DNA of 64,000 nt. It comes from Pinus tabuliformis. Lineage: Eukaryota; Streptophyta; Pinopsida; Pinales; Pinaceae. The DNA is taken from positions 1,232,892,955 through 1,232,956,954 of the forward strand of contig CM062819.1 in NCBI GenBank assembly GCA_031772625.1, given 5' to 3'. The notes under the pieces are model-generated. The model was not told the DNA's origin. It did not search any database and saw only the letters and a list, made by a program, of their open reading frames with translations. The translations under genes and the position numbers were made by a program. Shown here piece after piece: positions 45,430 through 54,845 of the stretch (within the stretch, counting starts at the first letter, position 1; every line of letters begins with the position of its first letter).

Positions 45430-46445
45430 TATTAGTGTCGGTATCTTCATCCCTCCATCAGTGATCAAATGCTCTTGTTTCATTACATGTTAGGTGTCTC
45501 ACTCAATCAACTGCATTCCATTAGGGTCATGGGTCATCTGATGGTAGCGGTATATTATACATTTTCCCTCATGTCCTTTACCTACTGGCCCATTTTCATA
45601 CATCTAGATCATCTACAGTCAATTTTTGTCTTTAAATTTACAAAAGTCATTTTTAGGGTTTTAGGTCTCATTGGGTCTAGGGTTTCATCAATAAGGTCTT
45701 CAAAATGCTCAATAATGGTCAACAGGCGCATGAGGAGGTCAAACAAAGTTTCAGCAACAATAATTTCCATAATCACATGCTCAGTGATTGATTTTTCCTC
45801 AAAACCCTGTTTTGAGGAAAAACAAAGTTTTTTATGTTTTCATGTACAAATTTGATGTAATTTCATTTGTTCCATATGTAATAACTTCAGAGGCAGCCCT
45901 GGTCACCTTACCAAGCCTCTGCAACTTCACCACCTGTAAAGAAAACAAAAAGTCAAAGCATTCAGTTCATCAAAGGCAAAAATAAAGCAAACTGCCCAAA
46001 AATAGAGTTTTAAAAGCAAGTCAAAAGTAAACATTAGAAGAGTGGGTTTTTGTAAATGAAAAATCAAAACTATATGTATATAAACTATTTTTCATGTTTA
46101 GAAGATTCATTTGCATCCCAAAAGAGAAAGAGAGCAAGTCATTTGTGTTTTCAAGAGCCAAAGGAGCCATTTTGTGTTTGGAGGGTAAAAAACACAGGCG
46201 CGGCGCATTAGGCAGCATTCTGTAGTGTAAATCCATAACGGGCGCGACACATTGAGAGGGCGCGGCGCACCTATGAGGTGGCGCGATGCATAGGGCTACA
46301 AGGTCGATTTCACTCACAGCCTCTTCCAAACTTACAAAATTGCTAAATCCTCAATTGTCCAAATAAGTTAATGTGCCCTCATCACCAATAGATGAATTTA
46401 TCTTGGTGTTTATGGTGATTTAATGGGAAAAAAATGAAACCCTAC
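45430..46445. other. Element G left part, no gene recognised
   Basis: Open frames here are short and lack motifs. At 46196-46290 there is a GC-rich island in which GCGCGGCGCA-type units recur three to four times; related units occur at 56636-56660 and 56990-57003 in the right part. Confidence 0.55.
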
Positions 46446-46963
46446 TGGTGGGCTCCAGTATTGTAGCAATAATGCTACAACTCCTGGAACTTCCTATCTC
46501 TAATTTTATCAACCCGGTAGTTCGTAACAAACTTGGAAGCGACGGTGCTGTATGCACAAGTACTAGCTCTTGTCGCAGCTGTCACTTGGTCAGCTGGCAC
46601 AAGTCCGCTAGGGCTCAAGCCAACTTCTATATGTTCTCAGAAGAAGCTTTCTAAATGATGAACAAAGACTATCTGAAAGGAAATTAACCTACTTTGCAAG
46701 AATGAACTGAAAGCCAACAGAACATGGAAACCCTAGTAAACCCTAATCTGACTAGTCTAATCCCTATGATGCAATGGTGGGAGTGCAAACTTCTAGAAAT
46801 GATGCCATTACTTCTAGTGATATGAGATGCATGAATTTAAGCTACTTCTACTGAAAAGAACATTGTTTTTATATTTTTGCTTAAGTGGTTGGAGTTATTA
46901 TGACTTGTTTCTTATTAGGAGGTTGAATGAGCCCAAATAATTGTCCATTTTTGGGGCTCATCA
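46446..46963 (-). repeat. Element F 3' LTR with internal deletion
   Basis: 518 bp. Its first 475 bp match 52321-52795 and its last 45 bp match 54370-54414. The missing 1.57 kb is bounded by ATTAGG in both parental positions, leaving one copy at the junction (about 46914-46920). U3 including the TATA box is lost. Confidence 0.9.
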
Positions 46964-46977
46964 TCACCCCCCTACTG
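46964..46977 (-). other. Element F polypurine tract
   Basis: Minus strand AGTAGGGGGGTGA directly before LTR TGATGAGCC, the same as in A. Confidence 0.78.
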
Positions 46978-47253
46978 AAAGTGTTGCTCATCCTCTAAGC
47001 AACCAATCTCTCTCCTCGTCTTTGATAGCCCTGGTGGCTTCCTTAGCTAAAATCTCGGTCGATTTCTCCTTTGGCTTCCCTCTTTTCAAACTTCCTGTAG
47101 AAACAGTTCGCTGGCTTCCTGTAGAAACAGTCCTCTGTCTTCCTGTAGAAACAGTCTGCTAACTTCCTGCTGAACCAATTTTCTCTGATTTTGCTTGCTT
47201 GGCTGGGGGTACCTTCTCCTTGAACTGTGTTGCTGGTTTGATCCTCATAGTTA
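46978..47253 (-). repeat. Element F region with tandem CTTCCTGTAGAAACAGT units
   Basis: Three units start at about 47090, 47118 and 47143, plus a degenerate fourth (CTTCCTGCTGAACC at about 47163), spacing 25-28 bp. No gene. The unit belongs to the TCCTGTAG motif family shared with A. Confidence 0.7.
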
Positions 47254-48396
47254 TTATTCTCGATGGAGCTTGGTGGACTTTGGGATCCAAAAAAACATCT
47301 CAATGAGGTCAATCTCCCTTTTGATATCAACCTGGTTAGAATTAATAGAATTATCACTCATATCATCATCTATGTTACAACCCAATAGCATATCAAGGTC
47401 AATATTTTGATCAGATGAATCACCATCTAACAGAAATGGGAAGTTGATGTCAGCATCAGACTCCATTTGAAAAGCTCCACCTCCTGCTACTACTACCTCA
47501 GAGTAGTTAGTCTTGTCTAGAGATGTGATTGCATTGGCAGATCCAGAACCCTTTCCATTACCAGTACCATTCATTACAAATTCACATAGAGGAATGCTAT
47601 GGCTGCTGTCCATGGGAAAAGGGTTAGGATAGTTTTCTGGGTTGAATGTAAATGGCCCATCATCTCTTTGTGGAGATCCATCATCCTGAATCAAATGCAG
47701 GGTACTTGAGACAGTTGATCTAGGATCTCCATGATGGTGATGCAGTTCTTCTTGAGTTTGCATATTCATGATGGAATCACCTCTTTCAATTTTCTGCATA
47801 TCCCCATGATGGTGATCCTTTTGTTCTTCAGTTTGCATGTTCATGATGAGTTCACCTCTTTCCATTTTCTGCATATTGAAAAACAAAGAATTGCAGGAAT
47901 AGGAGGAAGCTGTATGAACATTTTCTACGTCCCAGGGTTTCCATACAGGGATACTTACCTTATTGCAGTTGTTGGGAGAAGAGGCCAGGCAATGAAACGC
48001 ATTGTAGTTTTCTTGCTGCAGTTGAACCTGTAGCAGCTGCTCATGTCGCTACCGATCCTCTTGATATGAATTAGATGACATTGCATCTGATATTGGTACC
48101 TCTTTCCTATCCTCATTGCAGGGCACTAATTCCTTCTTCTCGGCTTCTTTCAAATTCCTTATGTAGTCTGTTAAAATCGAACTTATGTGTTTCCTGTCAT
48201 CTATAGAGCCATCCAGAGTTCTCCTTGATCTTCTGCGAGCAGTTTGCCTGTGTTTACTTGCATTCCAGTGGTTTTTTATGGCATTCTCCGTTCTGCCCGG
48301 AAGACGTTTGGCAATTTCTGCCCACTTATTCCCCACTTCTGCGTGAGCCTTCACCAATAATTTTTCTTCTTCTTCAGTCCACAGATCTCTCTTTCT
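47254..48396 (-). pseudogene. R2R3-MYB transcription factor fragment (R3 plus C-terminal region)
   Basis: From 48396 the minus strand encodes [18 protein letters not shown] and [22 protein letters not shown], a complete R3 repeat with three Trp (DLW, NKW, NHW). It is followed by a basic stretch and ILTDYIRNL, features I associate with the MYB98/MYB64/MYB119 group. The R2 repeat and N-terminus are absent; an in-frame TGA at 48397-48399 and an AG suggest an intron border. A TAG (48049-48051) interrupts the frame in a Gln-rich stretch. Then AAG/GTAAGT at 47959/47958 and an AG acceptor at 47869 define a 90-nt in-phase intron. The rest, to the stop at 47254, is acidic and Asn/Asp-rich with an internal duplication. 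In life it would bind DNA in the nucleus; here it lacks half of the DNA-binding domain. Confidence 0.85.
47869..47958 (-). other. Apparent 90-nt phase-0 intron (or exitron) in the MYB fragment
   Basis: Donor AAG/GTAAGT and acceptor TTTTTCAATATGCAG/A on the minus strand. Length is a multiple of three and there is no in-frame stop, so both spliced and unspliced readings stay open. Its presence argues against a simple processed-mRNA origin of this stretch. Confidence 0.65.
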
Positions 48397-48399
48397 TCA

Positions 48400-49221
48400 A
48401 GCTCCAAACTTGATGAAGAACCTTAGGCTTCTCTGCTCTGGAGGTCTCTGCTGCACTTTCCTATAGAAGACCTCACCCGTTTCCTGTAGAGTGTGATTCT
48501 GCCTTTGAGTGAGCCCGATGCACGAGTGAAATTCGGGAACAGGTAGGAAACTCAGCGGAGGACGATAGGTTAAGCCGATTGTGGAAGCAGAGGATGTATA
48601 CTTCGAGTTGAACAGGATGCAAGTGCAAGTTAATAGTAGTCTATGAGTTTCAGCTGAGCGCTCAGATTTCTGCGTGATTTTTGGAGTGAGGTGGAAAAAC
48701 GTGTGCTGGCCCGGATGAACTGCTGTGCTATCATGAACTGCATGTCTTCTTCTATTTGTTAATCAATTGATGCCCTGTGCACTGAAGTTCAACAAATCTT
48801 CCATTGCCTGCGTTTCTCAACTTCCACGTGAATGACTATCCACGCATGCTGCGTGATTTTCTCGTGAGTGCTAGAGAACTGAGTGTCTTGCTACATTCAT
48901 GGCTTAATTTCACCATTCCATTCGTTCATGCAATGCTTAGACTAGATTCATGCAATAGATGAACAAGGTTTAGTCACGTACCTGAAGTCAAACGGCTGCT
49001 TGTGAAGCTTTTTGCTGCTGCATGCTCTGATTCTGCTGCTGCATGCTTGGATCCTTTGATTGCATGAGGCTTGGCTGATGATTTTGATTGCTTTTCCTTG
49101 TGCAGGTGTCCTCTGGCCGGATCTGAGCTGCATGCAATTGTTTTCACGTTCAGATCTGCACCTTCAAGCTGCTGCTGCTGCATGGTCACAAAATCAAAAC
49201 TTGTTTTCGCCATTTCTCTCA
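48400..49221 (-). other. Element F sequence upstream of the MYB fragment
   Basis: I searched by eye for an R2 repeat (spaced Trp, GRIGKQCRERW-like block) and found none. A TTTCCTGTAGAGTG motif occurs at 48480-48493. The short Gln-rich and Ala-rich frames on the minus strand at 48948-49222 have no recognised domain. Confidence 0.5.
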
Positions 49222-49625
49222 AACGGTAAACCGGATTGATCTAAAACTCAGTGAGCATGTTCCTATCATCGTTATGCATCTCCCATAGAAAAATTGTGAT
49301 CAATGGATGCACGGATTTCGAGAAAAATGGAAAATGGCTGACGATTTCAGAGATCGATTTCTCAGAAACCGTGCATCGGAATCGGCTGAAACTGCTTGGG
49401 TAGGTTACCATCACTCATATGCATATCCCCATGAAACAAGTTTTGAAACGGATGCACGATTATGGAGAAAATGCAAAAATGGTTGATGGTGATGGAGGCT
49501 GATTTCTTGGAAACCGTGCACCGGAATTGGCTGAAACTGCTCAAGCATGTTGCCATCACCCTTGTACAATTCCCCATAAAACGGTTTGTCAAATGGATGC
49601 ATGGTTTTCAAGTTATGGCAAAAAC
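49222..49625. repeat. Tandem repeat, about 138-bp unit, roughly three copies
   Basis: GAAACCGTGCA(T/C)CGGAAT(C/T)GGCTGAAACTGCT recurs at about 49371 and 49510, and a more diverged start precedes them at 49225. Shared landmarks GTTACCATCA/GTTGCCATCA, CCCCATRAAAC and GGATGCA keep the same spacing. It lies between the gag remnant and the MYB fragment. Confidence 0.78.
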
Positions 49626-49650
49626 AAATTTTGTTCTATGGATTTTTGCC

Positions 49651-50168
49651 TCAAGGCACTTTGCATGTGTTTGCATGGAAGGGAAAACTGAGCTTGGGCT
49701 GTGATGCAGGTATGGAGATGATGGAGGAGGAGTTGGAAGATTGCATGAGGACTTCTGAACCCTCGAGGAAGCTACCATGTTCGCAAAACCACTTTTTGAA
49801 ATCCATGTCTAGTTTCCCACAATTTCTACAGGAAGTTCCTGTAGAAGCACAATGAGAAGCACAATGAGGTGGAAAAAATGATGGAGAAAGGCAAGTGATG
49901 GAAACACAAGTGCTTGTAGGCCTAATCAATAGATTCCCACCATTAGATTCACTTTTGAAATTGGATTTGGCTCGTCCAAAGGTTCTACAAGATGTTTCTT
50001 GTAGAAATACAGAGCTTCCTGTAGAAGGCACAAGAAAAATTCCTTTGACCTTGATTTGAGTGCTCCTCTTGTCATGAAACGTCCTTCTTGCAACCTGCAA
50101 TTAGCCAATGGAATTAGTTTTATTTTTCTTTTTCTTTTTCTCTTTTGTTTTTTTTTTTTGAAAAACAA
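49651..50168 (-). pseudogene. Element F: basic ORF after the hairpin array, function unknown
   Basis: Two overlapping minus-strand frames (49926-50168, starting with a Lys/Arg-rich block, and 49651-50100). No domain recognised. CCTGTAGAA motifs occur at 49826-49850 and 49993-50025 within it. It may be a remnant of the accessory ORF that A carries in this position, or not coding at all. Confidence 0.35.
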
Positions 50169-50348
50169 CTAGGGCGCCTCATGGAGGTTTTCACCCTAAT
50201 TGCCTGCCTTGGGCGCCTCCAAGGGAGGTTTTCACCCAAAGATCTTATTCTCTTTTCTCTTTTTTTTTCAACCCATTGACCGCCTCATGGAGGTTTTCAA
50301 TCAATGAGCCAATCTAAGGCGCCTCCCAGGAGGTTTTCACCTTAGATT
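50169..50348 (-). repeat. Element F array of four hairpins, core GAAAACCTC..GAGG
   Basis: Units at 50169-50200, 50207-50240, 50274-50306 and 50311-50348. Minus-strand outer stems: ATTAGGGTG/CGCCCTAGT, CTTTGGGTG/CGCCCAAGG, CATTGATTG/CGGTCAATG and AATCTAAGGTG/CGCCTTAGATT. All four pair end to end if G-U is allowed. The inner part is constant: AAAA bulge, CCTC, 3-5 nt loop, GAGG. It starts about 90 bp downstream of the gag remnant. Confidence 0.88.
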
Positions 50349-50440
50349 TCTATTTTCCTCTTTTTTTCATTTTCTTTTTCTTTTTCTTTTTTCTCTTTTT
50401 TTTTTTTCTACCCTACCCTACTTGAAAAACAAGATCATTT

Positions 50441-51935
50441 TCAAGTATAAGAATACTTCCAATGGAGCCATGTGCACATCGATATTAGAGACAAGATGAT
50501 GTGAAGGCTCGAAATGCATGCTTTGACAGGTATCCGGATCTCAGAGACCAAATGATCTGGGTTTGAAGGGATCAAACATCGCTGAGGAAGAGAGTACTGC
50601 TGCAACTTAGTGACCTTTTGAAACCATATCTCAATATAGCTTTGATATCCTTGGTCATCTTGCTGATTTGGATCATTCTTCATGTCACCTTCTATCATGA
50701 CCTTCTGATCTTCCCCTTTTTGTTGATCTTTCTCTTGAGTACATGGAGGATTTGATGATAACCATGAGGGAACTTTCTCGATCTCTGATTTAGATCTCTT
50801 CTCTTCATCAAGTGCAGCCCATGGTTCTTTGATCTCCTCTTTTGAATCTTCTTTTGCTGGATGTGATCCTTCAATGCTTGCAATATAGTCTCTGCTTTGC
50901 AACACTCTTCCTGAGCTATGGTGAAGATCATTGAGCTCAAGAGGAGTTGTTTGCATATGTTGTGCCTCAGATTTGCAATGGGGTTGAGCTGCTCCATTGT
51001 ATGGCTTTGGAAATGGTACGGGTAGTTGAGTGGAGGTGTGAAATTGAGATGGAGATGGATGGCATTGTGGTTGGGTAGGCATTTGGGGTTGCCTTGGTGG
51101 AGGAGGAGGCGATGGTTGTGGATGAGCAGGTGGTGGAGGAAAATGAGCGGGATGAGAGTTGTACTGGGGCCTCCACTCCTGATAAGGTACATTCCACTGA
51201 GGCTGTGGCTAAGCATAAGAGTGAAATGAATGAGCAACTGGTTGGGCATAATATGGATCTGTGAAGGAACAAGGAGGAGGTGTGAACCGGGAAGGATGAG
51301 CAGGGGGACCCCAAGAAGGCATGAAAGTGGCTTGGTAGGGGTCATAATAGGTCTCAGGTGTCCCTTGCAGTTCCTACTGGTAAGATCTAGGTTCATGCGG
51401 CCAACTTTGGTTCATGTAATAGAGTGATTCAGTGGCTCCTTTGGCTCTCTGATATGCAGCTTTGAATCTAGGTAAGGAAGGGCACTGATCTGTAGGATGG
51501 TATTCTTCACAGACAAAACACACTTCTATGGAGTACAATGGACATTCGTTCCTAGGATGCTTTCTAGTGCACCTAGGACAAAAGATGACCAAAGCCCTCT
51601 TGGCTTCCTCTTGCTTCTGTTGGATCCGCAAGGTATCCAGTTGCATGGCAAGAAACTGCCTCATATCACTCTTGAAATCTTCCATATGATTTTCAAATTC
51701 ATCTTTGGACAAGGGACTACTCCCAACATTTCTGCTTGTATCCATTTGCTCCAGAGGAATGTTTTCTTCTTCTTCTCCCCTAGAGGTTCTTTAAATATGC
51801 CTTGATGTCCATCCAGGTGTTCTTCTTAGTCACAGCCATTGAAGAAGAGAGAAGGTTGGCTGTGTGAAGTAATGGGGGGTGTTGTGCAATCATTTTTCTA
51901 ACTTATCTCTACTCCTACAAGGCATGAAATGAAAA
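50441..51935 (-). pseudogene. Element F: shortened gag (Cys/His and Pro-rich part only)
   Basis: ATG near 51934 (MPCRSRDKLEK, like the A gag start), soon followed by a stop. The open piece 51374-51745 has MRQFLAMQLDTLRIQQKQEE, then CPRCTRKHPRNECP and CFVCEEYHPTDQCP (two C-x2-C..H..C-type fingers). A Pro/Gln/His-rich tail runs to 50441 with a TAG at about 51372. Compared with A gag, the whole capsid-type domain between the start and the fingers is missing. It could bind RNA but not build a particle. Confidence 0.82.
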
Positions 51936-52296
51936 TCTTTTTTATTCATTTTTGTATTTTTCTTCTTGTACCTGCAAAACTAAAATAGATTGAACTGCAA
52001 CTAACTATCTTGCTGAAATGAAAATGCAGAATTGAAATGGAATCAGGAAATGACTAATCTATTTTGCTCAAATGAAATTGCAGGAATGAAATGCTAGTCT
52101 ACGCTTGCGGAATTGAAATGCTAATCTACGCTTGCAGAAATGAAATTGCGGAATTGAAATGCTAATCTATGAAAGCAGGAAATTCTAATCTACTTTTGCA
52201 TAAATGAAATTGCATAATGGAAATGAAATAAACTACTTAGCAGAAGATTGTAGTGGAAAATAGAAGAAAAGCGACAATCACCAATACTCTGACGCT
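51936..52296 (-). repeat. Element F leader with short GAAATGCTAATCTACG-type repeats
   Basis: At 52080-52215, units containing GAAATTGC..GAAATGCTAATCTACGCTTGCAGAA recur about four times with a period of 35-40 bp. It lies between gag ATG and PBS. No gene. Confidence 0.65.
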
Positions 52297-52314
52297 TCCC
52301 CGGCAACGGCGCCA
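52297..52314 (-). other. Element F primer binding site (tRNA-Asp type)
   Basis: Minus strand TGGCGCCGTTGCCGGGGA, six bases inside the LTR. This primer site is widespread in Tat/Athila-type plant elements. Confidence 0.9.
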
Positions 52315-52320
52315 AAAAGA

Positions 52321-54414
52321 TGGTGGGCTCCAGTATTGTAGCAATAATGCTACAACTCCTGGAGCTTCCTATCTCTAATTTTATCAACCCGGTAGTTTGT
52401 AACAAACTTGGAAGCGATGGTGTTGTATGCACAAGTACTAGCTCTTGTCGCAGCTGTCACTTGGTCAGCTGGCACAAGTCCGCTAGGGCTCAAGCCAACT
52501 TCTATATGTTCTCAGAAGAAGCTTTCTAAATGATGAACGAAGACTATCTGAAAGGAAATTAACCTACTTTGCAAGAATGAACTGAAAGCCAACAGAACAT
52601 GGAAACCCTAGTAAACCCTAATCTGACTAGTCTAATCCCTATGATGCAATGGTGGGAGTGCAAACTTCTAGAAATGATGCCATTACTTCTAGTGATATGA
52701 GATGCATGAATTTAAACTACTTCTACTGAAAAGAACATTGTTTTTATATTTTTGCTTAAGTGGTTGGAGTTATTATGACTTGTTTCTTATTAGGTTTTGA
52801 CTGTGCAGGGGTGGTTTGAAGGGAAAGAAAGCTTGGGAAAGGTCAGGAGGGCTAGGAGAGGTTCCAGGGGATCCAAAACATCATTCCACAGAAGTCCACA
52901 ACGTTCAGGTGCTCGGCAACCGAGTGTGCAGGCTTCTACAGGATGTCTGCAGGGGTTTCTACAGGATGTTCAGAGATTTCTACAGGATGTTCTGAAATGG
53001 GATTTTGGAGCATGGGTGAGTGAGGGAAGATGCATGAGTGGATATGGAGGTAGGATAGGGGTCTGAAGTGGCCTAGGAACTGATGGATGGAGCTAAGGAA
53101 TGGCGAGGATGGTTCAATTTGTTCAAGGGAGAGTGAAGCAATGTTGCACAAAAATTAGGGTTTTGGGAGCGAATGGCAAACGTGAAGCAAGGGTTCTAAG
53201 TAGAGGGTGGAGTGGATGGTGCTAATGGAGAATAAGCAGATGAAGGAGTGGTACAGGGGCTCTGCAAGTCGTTTTTCCAATCTGAACCAACAAAACTTGT
53301 AAATTCAAATACCTAGTTACGTTGACCTAATTTGCTAGTTGTTAGTAAAGAGAATGAACAGAAGTGTGACCTGCAATGAAACCATGTATTTTAACTCATG
53401 CAAACAAGCAAATGAAAGTTTGAACTGGTAACCAACTTCTACACATGAAAATCAAACACTAGTGATTGCATGGCAAAGAAAAATCAGTGTTTTTGTGGGC
53501 AGCAAAGTCATCCTAGTCACAACTCCTGATCCCACTAAGGGAGAGGTGAAACCACATATGTTTGTCTTTTTCTGTTAACAACCTATCAACTAAATCTGAG
53601 CATGAAAAGCTATTTCACACATAAAAAAACAAACTAAATAACAAAACAAGAGTTAGATCTAAATAGCATATTTTATTCTAAGAATGCAGCAAAAACACAT
53701 AAAGATAATCAAAGGAGGTATTGGGCACTTGAGATGGGCCCAACCCCAAGAGATACAGCCTCCTAAGAGAGATTTAGAGCTGGTGCCAAGCTGGATTCAT
53801 CTTTATTGATCATGAAATGAAGAGTTACATCAAAACTGTCCACAAGAAGAACTTGAACATGAGCTGAAAGCAAAGCTAATCTATTGCATAAAAATCGAAC
53901 TACAAACTAGCTAACTAATGGCTAAAACAAAATGACTAACTGGCTAACCAAAATGAGGCCCTAAGCCTTCTTATTTATACAATTTGAGGACCCAACAGTC
54001 CTCCTAAAATTTAGGGACTTGGCTGCCCAAGACTTGTAGTTAACAGCAGTCCTACTTGACTTGCTTGGCTGCCCTTGTGCTGATTGATTCGGTGGCCCTT
54101 GAACTCCGAGCTGATGGTGGAGAATTCGAGGTAAGTGCCCATAAATGAAGGGGACACCTTCCTACAAATCCTCTAGCTTGTTCTCCCACGAATTTGGCTG
54201 CCAAGTGCTCATTAAGACCTTCAATTTTGTCTCCAAATTGACCAAAAAGGCTACACAAAGCACCCATTACACTTGTTGGCATAATGACTAACCAAATTCA
54301 CTCTATTAACATAAATGTAATAAAAAACATGCAATAAACTAATGAGAATGGTGGATTAAGTCAAATTAGGAGGTTGAATGAGTCCAAATAATTGTCCATT
54401 TTTGGGGCTCATCG
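52321..54414 (-). repeat. Element F 5' LTR (full length)
   Basis: 2,094 bp starting TGGTGGGCTCC and ending GGGGCTCATCG, where the last base should be A (TG..CA). Minus-strand TATA box TGTATAAATAAGAAGG near 53965-53980. Three TTCTACAGGATGT-type motifs at 52937-52996. Distantly similar to the A LTR along its U5 side. Confidence 0.92.
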
Positions 54415-54419
54415 CCTAC

Positions 54420-54845
54420 CTCCTTGGATTGTTTGTTGCAAAAACAATTGCATAGGGTTCACACTTTGCATATTTTTCTACTAAACCTACTCCTATCATT
54501 TTCATCCCCTCATTCCCTCACTCCCTCACTTCATTTTCTCCCTCCCTTTTCATTCATATTACCCACTCCCTAATCCCCATATCCCTAAAATTACTAATCC
54601 TAAATCCCTAATCCCATTATCCCAAACCCTAGTCAAATATCCCCAAACCCTAATTGCTATTCCCAAACTCTAAATATCATCCCCTAAACCCTTCTATTCC
54701 CCAAAAACCTGTCAGCAACATTCCTAAATCCCTCATACACACTCCCTCCACAGTCCCTCATACATTCATATCCTTGGCAGCAAAAACCTAAAGACACCAT
54801 AAAATCTCTTCATACTCATCTAAGAAAACTCAAAAATTGGCAAAC
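54420..54845 (+). promoter_or_regulatory. Element G region with telo-box cluster upstream of its ORF
   Basis: Between 54565 and 54690 the plus strand is a pyrimidine/A-rich run of degenerate CCCTAAA units, with two exact AAACCCTA telo-boxes (about 54624 and 54643). Telo-boxes are known promoter elements of plant genes. No coding is seen before ATG 54846. Confidence 0.45.

Larger units (their letters stand above)
46446..54414 (-). mobile_element. Element F: non-autonomous LTR retrotransposon carrying a MYB gene fragment
   Basis: Target duplication CCTAC at 46441-46445 and 54415-54419. LTRs at 46446-46963 and 52321-54414; PBS and PPT both present. On the minus strand: 5' LTR, PBS, shortened gag, hairpin array, basic ORF, tandem repeats, MYB fragment, CCTGTAGAA repeats, PPT, 3' LTR. 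Protease, RT, RNase H and integrase are absent, so it must have moved with enzymes of a relative such as A, whose LTR, gag, PPT and hairpins it resembles. The shared LTR parts differ at only about five of 475 positions by eye, the youngest-looking pair I compared. Confidence 0.92.

Noticed and set aside
48400..49221. R2 repeat of the MYB gene upstream of R3
   Set aside because: Searched by eye on the minus strand for the spaced Trp and RERW-type block; not found.
50695..51396. 233-codon minus-strand ORF in F
   Set aside because: It is an out-of-frame shadow of the gag tail; the gag frame carries the Cys/His fingers and continues in 50441-51082.
52796..54366. Possibility that this segment is an insertion in the F 5' LTR
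   Set aside because: It has no duplicated flank beyond the ATTAGG microhomology, contains the TATA box, and the related A LTR is also about 2 kb, so deletion from the 3' LTR is simpler.
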